Shown one piece after another: positions 7,312 to 14,901 of a DNA stretch of 64,000 nt. The notes below the pieces were generated by a model that did not search any database, was not told the origin of the DNA, and saw only the letters and a program-made list of their open reading frames with translations. The position numbers and the translations under genes were made by a program. The DNA is from Dyella lipolytica. Its GTDB lineage: Bacteria; Pseudomonadota; Gammaproteobacteria; Xanthomonadales; Rhodanobacteraceae. The first letter of the stretch is position 1. Every line of letters starts with the position of its first letter. The stretch is from NCBI RefSeq assembly GCF_030160075.1, contig NZ_BSNQ01000009.1:306295-370294 (forward strand), written 5' to 3'.

Positions 7312-7858
7312 TGATCGCACCAAGATCATTCCCAGGAGAACACCGGAATCAGCGGCCATGTCGGCAAATGTCAGACGGGCGATGGCGATCACCGCCGCTC
7401 TCAACCGTTTGACGTACGACGATGCAGATGAAGTCCGGGCCTTGTTCAGCGATCTCATCGGCAAGAAGGTGGACGACAGCTTCTTATTGATACCGCCCTT
7501 CTACACCGCAAGCGGCGTCGATATCAGTGTCGGGCGCAATGTCTTCGTCAATCAGAATTGCACGTTCTATGACCTTGGCGGGCTCGACATTGCCGACGAT
7601 GTGATGATCGGGCCGAACGTGAGCATCATCACGACGGGTCATCCCATTGAACCTTCTCAGCGGCGCGCCTCCGTCATCGCGAAGCCCATCGCGATTGAGA
7701 GAAACGTCTGGATCGCAGCCAGCGCGACCATCATCGGTGGCGTAACCGTTGGAGAGAACTCGGTCGTCGCGGCGGGTTCGGTCGTCACCAAGGACGTTCC
7801 ACGGAATACCCTTGTCGGGGGAAATCCGGCGCGGGTCATTCGTTCGATTGCCGAATGA
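7301..7858 (+). CDS. Sugar O-acetyltransferase (maltose/NodL type)
   Basis: A 185-residue left-handed beta-helix acyltransferase. An N-terminal helical segment is followed by imperfect hexapeptide repeats from about residue 73 (VDISVGRNVFVNQNCTFYD) through VTVGENSVVAAGSVVTKDV near 147-165, closing with the family's VGGNPARVIR. His in TGHPIE near residue 112 is the expected catalytic base; the acyl donor would be acetyl-CoA. GGAGGAAA supports the ATG. Length fits the maltose/galactoside acetyltransferase group. Last gene of the repeat-separated array; the next gene is on the other strand. Confidence 0.92.
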   Translation: MTSDDRTKIIPRRTPESAAMSANVRRAMAITAALNRLTYDDADEVRALFSDLIGKKVDDSFLLIPPFYTASGVDISVGRNVFVNQNCTFYDLGGLDIADDVMIGPNVSIITTGHPIEPSQRRASVIAKPIAIERNVWIAASATIIGGVTVGENSVVAAGSVVTKDVPRNTLVGGNPARVIRSIAE

Positions 7859-7874
7859 GGAAACGTCCGCAGCG

Positions 7875-9071
7875 TCAGGTGCTGCGCATCGTCGCCATGA
7901 TGTCGGCAAGCTGCCGCACTGCAGCCTCGGAGGCTGCACGATTGGGCGTGAGGTCGCTGTTGTTGAAGTTGCCGGTGTCGCCCATCACCTGCACCAGCAC
8001 GCCGTCACGGCGCGGCACCATGCTGAGGCCGCGGGCATTGAGCGCGTAATTCACTTCGGGCTGCGGAATCAGACGCGCGGTCTGGCCGCGCACGGGAATG
8101 ATCGACTCGTCGTTGAACAGAGCCCTGGCGCCGTAGCCTGTGGCATTGATCAGGGTGTGCTCGGGCAGCGCCTGCAATTCGCGCGGATGGTTGAATTCGC
8201 GCACGATGATTTTTCCGCCGGCCAGCTGGAAGTCGGATATCAGCATGCGTGCATAGCTGGTGATGTTGAACATCATGATGCTGAAACGCCGCGCCGGTTG
8301 CGGGAAAGGCGTGCTGCCCACGGGCAGCGTGACGGACTGCGGCCCGAGATCGCTGATGCGATCGCTCAAATCACCGTACTCCGGTTCATCGGAGACCGTG
8401 TCTTTTTGCTGGCCCTGCGTAGTGTCGAGCAGGTGATAGCCGTCGATCCATTCGATCGGATCGCCGGGCAGCCCCAGCATGCTCTGGTACATGGCATAGG
8501 AGGTGCGCGCCATGGTTTCCCAGCGATCGCCGAACTCCGCGGCGTGCTGCGCGTCGCAGATGCGCGAGTCCGGCGTCCACAGGCCGGTGGCGCGCATCGA
8601 GAACACATCCGGCGGCAACGCTTTGGCATAGATGCGCACCGACATGCCGGCACGCTGCGCCAGCAGCGCCGACGTGAGCCCTAGCGCACCGCAGCCGATG
8701 ACACCCAGCTCGCGCACGCCGGTGGCCTGCGCCATGCGCACGGCGAGCGTGCTCGAACCCCACGACAACGACCAACCGCTGCCGCCGTGTCCGTAGTTGT
8801 GCACGACGGCTTTGTTGCCGAACTTTTCCAGCTCGATACGCGGCCCCGCCGCGCGGAAAGGACGGGTGCATACGTAGACGCCGGTGATGCGGTCCACCTC
8901 CGCCCTGACCGGCGCCAACTCCGCGACGCCTGATGCCAACTGCGCGGCGCGCGGCGGAACCGTGGGCTTTGCGTTCGGCACGATGGCTTGCCGGGCGCAG
9001 CCGGCGAGTGTGGCGGTGGAAGCCAGAGCGAGCATGGTGCCCGCGTGGCGCAGAAATTGACGTCGTTGCAC
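7875..9071 (-). CDS. Tat-exported FAD-dependent oxidoreductase, D-amino-acid-oxidase-like, permuted
   Basis: A 398-residue protein from the GTG at 9071, with GGGAG seven bases ahead. It starts with a twin-arginine signal (RRQFLRHAG, residues 3-11) ending in a lipobox-like ATLAGC (Cys about 25), so it is probably exported folded with FAD and possibly lipid-anchored. The motif CTRPFR...HNYGHGGSGWSLSWG, which closes normal D-amino-acid oxidases, occurs here near residues 70-105, before the FAD-binding GVIGCGALGL at about 122-131. The protein then ends after PVRGQ and a PRRDG segment. This order suggests a circular permutation of the DAO fold. The likely activity is oxidation of an amine or amino acid. 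Confidence 0.82.
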   Translation of the reverse strand: MQRRQFLRHAGTMLALASTATLAGCARQAIVPNAKPTVPPRAAQLASGVAELAPVRAEVDRITGVYVCTRPFRAAGPRIELEKFGNKAVVHNYGHGGSGWSLSWGSSTLAVRMAQATGVRELGVIGCGALGLTSALLAQRAGMSVRIYAKALPPDVFSMRATGLWTPDSRICDAQHAAEFGDRWETMARTSYAMYQSMLGLPGDPIEWIDGYHLLDTTQGQQKDTVSDEPEYGDLSDRISDLGPQSVTLPVGSTPFPQPARRFSIMMFNITSYARMLISDFQLAGGKIIVREFNHPRELQALPEHTLINATGYGARALFNDESIIPVRGQTARLIPQPEVNYALNARGLSMVPRRDGVLVQVMGDTGNFNNSDLTPNRAASEAAVRQLADIMATMRST

Positions 9072-9621
9072 GGACACACTCCCTTGCGGTATGGAAACAA
9101 GCCGCTGTGTAGATGGATCGGCGAAGCGTAACCCAACCAAGCTACCCACTGCCGACGCGATATCTGTGTTCGTAAACCACGCGTTCGCTGCGTCAGTCAG
9201 GTTTTGCACATGCGTGAACATGCGCAGCGATGAAGCCTTGCTGCTTTCACATCGTGTCGACGCGGTCCATGACGTTGCACTCGCGTTATAGCGGTTTCAT
9301 GGCAAGCATCTGTCAGGCGGCTGTCGAGACGGTCGCAAACGCATGGCAACGTGTTCGTGCTACCGGAATTCGCACGTCGTTGGCGATCGGCAATCCATAA
9401 CTTCGCCGACACGTTCGCAAAACCTCAGCATTGTCATCGGCGCTGCGTCTGTATTCGCTGACAGATGCGCATACGGCACCTGTGCCAAGGTCCGACTGTC
9501 GGGCGTGCCCATCCGCATTGATGACACGACACGCCCGACATGAGTGAAGTAGCGCGGATCGCCTGGGCTGCAACCCAAACGATCCGCTGGCCACAACCAA
9601 CTAAAGAGACTGGAGTTGATC
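9072..9621. other. Intergenic region with two hairpins
   Basis: No frame with a convincing ribosome site is seen. Two inverted repeats stand out: TGTCGGGCGTG near 9497 with CACGCCCGACA near 9531, and GCGGATCG near 9555 with CGATCCGC near 9581. Neither has a T run, so they look more like RNA structure or operator sites than terminators. The start of the oxidoreductase promoter must lie in the left part. Confidence 0.4.
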
Positions 9622-9726
9622 ATGGTTACGCTCGATCATAAGGCACTCGCACGTCTTCGTGCCCCCGCTGTGCTGATTTTGTACTGCTTCACCGCCGCTC
9701 ATTCTGGGCGACGTCGAGCAACCTAG
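9622..9726 (+). CDS. Possible 34-residue protein
   Basis: A short frame, MVTLDHKALARLRAP and a hydrophobic middle (AVLILYCFTAA), ending in RRRAT. CTGGAG stands 9 bases ahead of the ATG. It opens a series of very small plus-strand genes (9622, 9841, 9941, 10375). Too short to assign; it could be a small membrane peptide. Confidence 0.35.
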   Translation: MVTLDHKALARLRAPAVLILYCFTAAHSGRRRAT

Positions 9727-9840
9727 GACGTTTGCTGAAAACGGAATCGGCCGGTTCCGACGACGCATGCAGGATTTTTCCTGTAGTCCTTCACGCCGCG
9801 CGCAATACGCGGCGTGACCTACGGTTATGGAGCAACCCTA

Positions 9841-9944
9841 TGAACGACAAAATCGCTGGTTACACGTTGTCCGAAGATAGCTATTACGCCGCCCACATCG
9901 TCTTGAGTGGCGCCTACCCCATCGCGCAAAGGACCGTTCGATGA
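9841..9944 (+). CDS. Small protein of 34 residues, coupled to the next gene
   Basis: The frame encodes MNDKIAGYTLSEDSYYAA and on to RTVR, with GGAG 9 bases before the ATG. Its stop overlaps the start of the next gene as ATGA at 9941-9944, a typical sign of translational coupling, which is the main support for it being real. No family is recognised. Confidence 0.5.
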
Positions 9945-10231
9945 AAGAGAAAGACGCAGGAGCGTGGCTCACCCTCAGCACCAGTTACTACCCTGCCGCT
10001 GTCGGCAGCCCGCTCGCCCTGTTGGATGATGCCTACATGCTGTTAGAACGCGCGCATGGCGTGGTTCACATGATGCGCGGAGCCATCCAACTCTCGCCGT
10101 GCGTCGATATGCGTTCGCTGGCGCTTGCCATGCAAGCCGTAGAGACGCTGATGGAAATGAGTGCAGGCTCGACCGAAGCGGCGCATGTGCGCTTCGAGCA
10201 GATTGGAGATAGCTGGATCACAGGCCACTGA
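9941..10231 (+). CDS. Small hypothetical protein
   Basis: A 96-residue protein, starting MKEKDAGAWLTLSTSYYPA, overlapping the preceding 34-residue gene by 4 bases. Much of it is helical (DDAYMLLERAHGVVHMM near 31-47; SLALAMQAVETLMEMSAGS near 65-83), compatible with a small regulator or binding protein of four-helix type. It is followed within a few bases by the GGTCAGAGTC hairpin at 10238, which would end the two-gene transcript. No family is recognised. Confidence 0.55.
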   Translation: MKEKDAGAWLTLSTSYYPAAVGSPLALLDDAYMLLERAHGVVHMMRGAIQLSPCVDMRSLALAMQAVETLMEMSAGSTEAAHVRFEQIGDSWITGH

Positions 10232-10237
10232 CCTACC

Positions 10238-10275
10238 GGTCAGAGTCGCGCATCAAGGTGACTCTGACCACTTTT
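10238..10275 (+). terminator. GGTCAGAGTC hairpin, likely terminator
   Basis: Arms GGTCAGAGTC at 10238-10247 and GACTCTGACC at 10260-10269 with a 12-base loop, followed by ACTTTTC. It sits 6 bases after the stop of the 96-residue gene. Confidence 0.65.
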
Positions 10276-10374
10276 CTCCCCAGCGACTCAAGTAAAGCCG
10301 CCCCTGGCCGATAACCCTACTGAAGGCCCTCAGCCGGCACGGGAACCGGTGCGCCTATCGAAGGGAGAAGAGCC

Positions 10375-10593
10375 ATGACCACATCCGTCGTTAACGAACT
10401 GATCCTGCATAACCTGACCTGCTCGCAATGCCGAGCGGGCGAGCCCTGCCTAGTCGCCGAGCACATTCATGACTGTTGGCCTCGACGCGTTGGGCCGCTA
10501 GCTGCTGCCAGCTTGTTGCAGATTTCGACGGGTGTCGAAAATGAGCGGATGGCGCCTATCAAAGTTAGCGTGCCGCAGTTCAGTCGGTTTTAG
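10375..10593 (+). CDS. Small cysteine-containing protein
   Basis: A 72-residue protein with AAGGGAGAAGAG just before the ATG. It has a CSQCRAGEPC cluster at about residues 18-27, a possible zinc or redox site, and another Cys-containing HIHDCWPRR near 35. The end of the frame crosses a small hairpin (TTTCGAC / GTCGAAA near 10524-10541) and the stop lies only 40 bases from the convergent ATPase gene, so the C-terminus may have been altered when the defence operon was inserted. Unknown function. Confidence 0.5.
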   Translation: MTTSVVNELILHNLTCSQCRAGEPCLVAEHIHDCWPRRVGPLAAASLLQISTGVENERMAPIKVSVPQFSRF

Positions 10594-10633
10594 TGCGAAG
10601 AAAGTGCTCCGTAACGTCTATCAGCCCGAAACC

Positions 10634-12643
10634 TTACAAACCCAACTTGTAGAAGAAAACTCTGTTCCTCAATCCAGCGTCCTTAAGCACTTTGTCCCAA
10701 CTCAGAACTTCGATATAGAGGTTGATGTTGTCGTGCCAATTAAACCAGCCAAGACCATCCGGCATAACTTTGAAGTCCTTCTCACGCGCAAGCCACTTCT
10801 TGACCTTCTCCGTCAGGTCACAAACCACGTAACCGTAGAACGGCGTGTTCTCCGCCACTAGGATGTTTCGCCCTTCCGGAGTCTTGTACTTTCCGTCTTT
10901 AATGTTGTTGACGTAGCGAATGATTTGCTGAACCGGGTCTTCCTTGGAAGATGGATTCACGAAATCATCGCGCTGGGGCTTCTTGAACTCAAAGATGGTG
11001 ACTGGGTTGCTTGCCTCGTTGTCTCCACGGTAGGCAACGGGTTGGTCATAGACGATGATATCTGGGCGTTCTGAACGCCCCTTGTTCAACGGGATGTCTG
11101 AGGAAAGGTATCGAGTGAAGTTCAACCTCTCATCAAGCAACCACAAATTATGTTCTTTGTACTCCAGCGATTCACTGTCTTTCTTTCTTGGGAAGATGAT
11201 GTCGTGAAGGACACCCTCATCTTTGTACTCATTGCTGGCAGTTAGCTGAAGGCTCTTCTCGAATAAATCTAAAACGTTCTTGCGTAGCGCTACATAGTGA
11301 ACCAAATCGTTTTTACTGGTCTCTGATATGCGCTCAACGATATCGGATATGCTCTTCTCAAAATTCTCAACACTTCCGTCGCTGAGAATCCTGCTTACTT
11401 CACGACGAATTCTGGCCTCGTCCTTAAACTTCTCCTCCTGAAGCCTCGCCTCAATCTGCTCGCTGGACGGGTTATAGGGAAACGAGTTCAGGTCCGTCTT
11501 CTTCAGAATGTCCTTGTGCCAGGGCGCCTCTTTTTCGACGTAGGACGTGATTTGCGCGACCTTCTTCTCTTGACGAGAAGTAACTTCAGAAGCAATGGCG
11601 TCCCGCGTCAGTTCGGCCGCTACTTTTTCAATCTGAGATTGAGAGATGCCATACAGCGCATCGCTCTCCTTTTGGAATTCAAACCCTCCGCGCTCAAGTG
11701 ATACGTGGTCGTTCAGATAATCCCCGAACACGTATGTCTTGATAACGTAGTTCCTCCCCTCATCAGCAGACTCATCAGGTCTATGCTCATAGAAATCTTC
11801 CACAAACTCTGGAATGTAGCTATGCGTCGGATTCTCTGTGACCTCACGATTGTGAGCAACGAGACTAATTTTACTTTTCGTATTGCGTGGAGAGAAGAAC
11901 TTAAATATACGAACATGAAAAGTATGCTCACGACCGTTCACATCGAAAGAGAATGAACCATCTTGGACGGGTACCTCCTTGATGACCGCTGTCTTCTCTC
12001 CGAGATAGTCATTGAGGACAATCTCTGCACTACCATCCCCCTCCACCAAGGTTATCCGAGGGCAGACATAGTTCTCTGCGATGAAGTAGGGCAGGAGCTT
12101 TTCTACAATGCCTTTGGCTATAGTGAGGAGTCTCTTATTAAGGCGATCAGCGTGCCTCACCGAACCCAAGCAAACCTTGGTTCCCGTAGTGCTCTGCGTT
12201 GCTTCAGAGATCCGTTCGTTAACGATAATCTCCGTGTCTTTCCCCATCTCAAACTGACGGCGCTTCAACGAGCTTCCATTCGAAAATGTGCTGTCAATCG
12301 TGACGCTGTCGAAGTACTTCAAGCAAGTGAACCGACCAAACCCCTTACCTCCCTGACTGATCTTGTTGTCGGTGTAGAGAGTATCGAAGGCGTTTCGATT
12401 CACATCGTTGAAACCGACCCCGTTGTCTTCAACATAGATGGAGTCAACAGCAGGGATTGCGCCATCCTCGTCATCCATCTCCATCTGCGGAGAGCGCTTA
12501 ACGGTGACCATCACAAGACCACCCTCAGGCTTACCATCTTCAATAGCCTGGATTGCATTGACTACAAGCTCGACAACCGGAGTGTAGACAGTCGTGCCCG
12601 TCTTGATATTTTCGACTGCACGCTTGATGTTGACATTGCTCAT
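10634..12643 (-). CDS. GHKL ATPase with C-terminal PD-(D/E)XK-like nuclease domain
   Basis: A 669-residue protein. The N-terminus is an Hsp90/MutL-type ATP-binding domain: ELVVNAIQ (Glu25, Asn29), DNGVG at 73-77, GGKGFGR at 98-104 and GTKVCL near 154. A charged helical middle part follows (about 330-465). The C-terminal part has RPDIIVYD (Asp528) and FEFKKP (Glu552, Lys554), spaced like the D...ExK core of restriction-type nucleases. It is the third gene of a minus-strand operon, 16 bases after the NADAR antitoxin gene. Single proteins with this architecture occur in defence islands; the exact system is not known to me. G+C is lower than in flanking DNA, which suggests transfer. Confidence 0.8.
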   Translation of the reverse strand: MSNVNIKRAVENIKTGTTVYTPVVELVVNAIQAIEDGKPEGGLVMVTVKRSPQMEMDDEDGAIPAVDSIYVEDNGVGFNDVNRNAFDTLYTDNKISQGGKGFGRFTCLKYFDSVTIDSTFSNGSSLKRRQFEMGKDTEIIVNERISEATQSTTGTKVCLGSVRHADRLNKRLLTIAKGIVEKLLPYFIAENYVCPRITLVEGDGSAEIVLNDYLGEKTAVIKEVPVQDGSFSFDVNGREHTFHVRIFKFFSPRNTKSKISLVAHNREVTENPTHSYIPEFVEDFYEHRPDESADEGRNYVIKTYVFGDYLNDHVSLERGGFEFQKESDALYGISQSQIEKVAAELTRDAIASEVTSRQEKKVAQITSYVEKEAPWHKDILKKTDLNSFPYNPSSEQIEARLQEEKFKDEARIRREVSRILSDGSVENFEKSISDIVERISETSKNDLVHYVALRKNVLDLFEKSLQLTASNEYKDEGVLHDIIFPRKKDSESLEYKEHNLWLLDERLNFTRYLSSDIPLNKGRSERPDIIVYDQPVAYRGDNEASNPVTIFEFKKPQRDDFVNPSSKEDPVQQIIRYVNNIKDGKYKTPEGRNILVAENTPFYGYVVCDLTEKVKKWLAREKDFKVMPDGLGWFNWHDNINLYIEVLSWDKVLKDAGLRNRVFFYKLGL

Positions 12644-12659
12644 CGTTTAACCATCCAAG

Positions 12660-13370
12660 TCAATTGAACCCCAGACCTTCCTGCGGGGTGCTATTCATGT
12701 GTGCGTTGCTTACCTTGGCGGAACTTATCGTATCCAGATAGTAGTCTCGATCTTTGAGAAGGTCGCTCGTCAAAAGCCCCCGCTTGCATAGGGATACATA
12801 CAGTGCGGCCGCGTACGCTTGGCAGTTTACGGACCTCTCAGGATTGAAAGCGATATCCGAGAAAGCACTGTACTTCAGCACCTGCAATGCAAGGTCTTCT
12901 TGTTTATGAAGTGCGTTGATATACAGCCAGTCGTAGAAGGCAGTTCGCGGCAGCAAATCCCAATCCATCCCAAAGAATTGGAACTTGATAAGTCGACCCG
13001 ACTCTTTCAGCCTCGGATCTCTCTTAGCATCTATGGAACGCTTATCGAGAAGGTCCTTGTAAGGCCCCCCCCTCTCAAAAACCTTGCTGGCCTGGAATGC
13101 ACATTCCAAGCTGAATTCCCGACCATGCTTTACGGTCTTGATCATCAAGTTGAAGGCACTGAGAGAAACCCCGAGCTCGTCCTTTGACTTGCTCGATATC
13201 TCAAGCACACGATCTAATTTAAGTAATTTCCCTGCTTCTTCATGCAGCGAATCGATAGACTTCTGAGACTGACTTACAGCCATCCCAGGGAACCATTTGA
13301 ACTGCACCATCTGAGTCTTGACGAATTCAGGACCGTGCAGTGATGGCATGAAAATTGGCCGCTCAGCCAT
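12660..13370 (-). CDS. NADAR-family antitoxin, DarT1-associated
   Basis: A 236-residue protein that begins MAERPIFMPSLHG and carries FKWFPGMAVSQSQKSIDSLH near residues 20-40, LEISSKSKDELG near 54-65, AFQASKVFERGGPY near 87-100 and TAFYDWLYINAL near 140-151. These blocks match the NADAR antitoxins that accompany DarT1 toxins. Known members hydrolyse ADP-ribose from guanosine in DNA. Its ATG (13368-13370) overlaps the TAA of the toxin gene as TAATG, giving tight translational coupling. A longer frame from 13391 is rejected because it would overlap the toxin. Confidence 0.85.
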   Translation of the reverse strand: MAERPIFMPSLHGPEFVKTQMVQFKWFPGMAVSQSQKSIDSLHEEAGKLLKLDRVLEISSKSKDELGVSLSAFNLMIKTVKHGREFSLECAFQASKVFERGGPYKDLLDKRSIDAKRDPRLKESGRLIKFQFFGMDWDLLPRTAFYDWLYINALHKQEDLALQVLKYSAFSDIAFNPERSVNCQAYAAALYVSLCKRGLLTSDLLKDRDYYLDTISSAKVSNAHMNSTPQEGLGFN

Positions 13371-14005
13371 TACGCAACAGCCTTCTTCCAATGCTTGAAA
13401 TCTTTACGGGGAGAGAAGTAGCCTGGGATTGTCCTCACGATCAATCCCGGATATGCCGCTTCGAGTCGCTGCTTTAGGTCTTCCTTTTCAACAATCACAC
13501 CCAAAATGGCATCACGCGGAACGCCATCCAATAAAAGTACCTCGGCCTGAGGATGCGTGGGCAATTTATCGAGGATGCCCAAATCGACCCTTCGCTTCTC
13601 CCCAAAATCGTCATACATTGCCCTGAACGCCTGTAACGTCATCCTCTCTGCGATGGAGATATCCGTCACCAAATTCGAAGCAGCATTGCATTGACAGAAT
13701 GCCACGCGTGTCTTCCAAAGAACGGCTGCATTGATGACTACAACCACCCATTGCACATCCGGGTTTTCCTGACGAAGCCTGTAGAACATCTGATAGTTTG
13801 GAAATTCAATAGAGGCGCAGATAGCATCAGTTCCGTCTAACCTCATGTCGTCGTTACAACCGTCCTTGTTCACCAGACGATTTCGCGGAATCAGGCCTTG
13901 GGCCAGAATTGAATCAAGGTTGGCCAACCTAGTGAAGTGCATCAGATACCTAACCTGTCGTTCGGTAGCGAACGCTTCAATATACCTAGCAATTCCTGCA
14001 CTCAT
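13370..14005 (-). CDS. darT: DarT-family DNA ADP-ribosyltransferase toxin
   Basis: A 211-residue protein from the ATG at 14005, preceded by AAGGGGG; a GTG at 14044 would add 13 residues without a ribosome site. Family features are YLMHFTRLANLDSILAQGLI at residues 20-39 (NAD-binding His-Phe-Thr), the SIEFPNYQMFYRLR segment near 65-78, and AEVLLLDGVP with the likely catalytic Glu155. DarT enzymes (former DUF4433) transfer ADP-ribose from NAD to single-stranded DNA; the NADAR partner implies the DarT1 branch, which marks guanosine. It is the first gene of the operon and would be toxic without the antitoxin. Confidence 0.85.
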   Translation of the reverse strand: MSAGIARYIEAFATERQVRYLMHFTRLANLDSILAQGLIPRNRLVNKDGCNDDMRLDGTDAICASIEFPNYQMFYRLRQENPDVQWVVVVINAAVLWKTRVAFCQCNAASNLVTDISIAERMTLQAFRAMYDDFGEKRRVDLGILDKLPTHPQAEVLLLDGVPRDAILGVIVEKEDLKQRLEAAYPGLIVRTIPGYFSPRKDFKHWKKAVA

Positions 14006-14053
14006 CCCTGAAGCCCCCTTCAGACACCAGACAGTTCTGTTCACTTAAATGGC

Positions 14054-14067
14054 TAAAAGTTCTTTTA
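14054..14067. promoter_or_regulatory. Inverted repeat upstream of darT
   Basis: TAAAAG, TT, CTTTTA form a perfect 6-base inverted repeat about 50 bases before the darT start, where an operator or promoter element for an autoregulated toxin-antitoxin operon is expected. Functional role is inferred. Confidence 0.35.
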
Positions 14068-14236
14068 CAGAGCGAACGTCCAACCACCCTCCCCATTTCA
14101 ACCCATCCCACCGAGCATACAGCGCAGTCGCAATCCATAGCTCATGTGTACAGAAAAAGGGGCAGCCCCCCTTGCAGCGAGACATTTACAGAAGGACTCT
14201 AACCCCTATTTTGCGGGTGAACAAACCCGATCTTGA

Positions 14237-14773
14237 TCAGTTGAGCACGAACGAACTCTGCAGCGGCACGACAGCGCCCCTTACGTTGTCTTTAAGCGTT
14301 ACGCGCACCACCCATTTTCCCGATGGGTCGTCCGGATCTCCCCTGAAGCCAATAACAGGCGTCGAGAGAAAAAGATGGGTTGGAGCCTCCTTGATCTTCC
14401 CCTGGAAACATACCGCCCCGACTTGATGGATCGACGAGGTTCCATCAGGTCGTGTTACATCTAGATCGCACGTTACATTCGCGCCGCCATTGCTGTCGAG
14501 CAGAGGATTGGCGAAAAGAATAAGTACAAAGATTTCCTTTCCCCGGGCAACGGTCTTCGCCTCGGTGAAATGAGGAACAGTGTCGGAGGGCGTTTGCCAC
14601 TTCGCATTCCAATCGGCGTCTGACGTGACGACAAGCCAGCCGCCAAATTCATCTACTGAATTGCGAGATTCGGTGTTTTGTGTGAGATGGCCGCCCTGAT
14701 CTTTCCAACCTTCTTGACCAAATGCCGGTATCGCCAAGGTAGCAAGAGCGATCAGCAAGATTAGTTTCTTCAT
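14237..14773 (-). CDS. Exported protein of unknown function
   Basis: A 178-residue protein from the ATG at 14773 (AGGA about 11 bases ahead; a TTG at 14782 sits too close to it). A clear signal peptide (LILLIALATLAIPAFG) ends before Gln20. The mature part looks all-beta, with GGWLVVTSDADWNAKW near residues 46-61, a cysteine pair (VTCDLDV, AVCFQGK), and DPSGKWVVRVTLKDNVRG near 150-167 followed by VPLQSSFVLN at the end. This resembles periplasmic proteins annotated as hypothetical in related bacteria. No enzymatic motif is seen. It lies directly beyond the darT operon, on the same strand but more than 200 bases away. Confidence 0.7.
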   Translation of the reverse strand: MKKLILLIALATLAIPAFGQEGWKDQGGHLTQNTESRNSVDEFGGWLVVTSDADWNAKWQTPSDTVPHFTEAKTVARGKEIFVLILFANPLLDSNGGANVTCDLDVTRPDGTSSIHQVGAVCFQGKIKEAPTHLFLSTPVIGFRGDPDDPSGKWVVRVTLKDNVRGAVVPLQSSFVLN

Positions 14774-14901
14774 GACGATCAATATCCTGGAAACGAATAA
14801 GGGACGGAGGTAGTTAAAACCATCTCAGCTTACCTACGTCCGTCGCCTTACCGCAGTGCCCATATGGCAAGATTCCACTAAATCAACCTTGAAGCGTTGT
14901 T

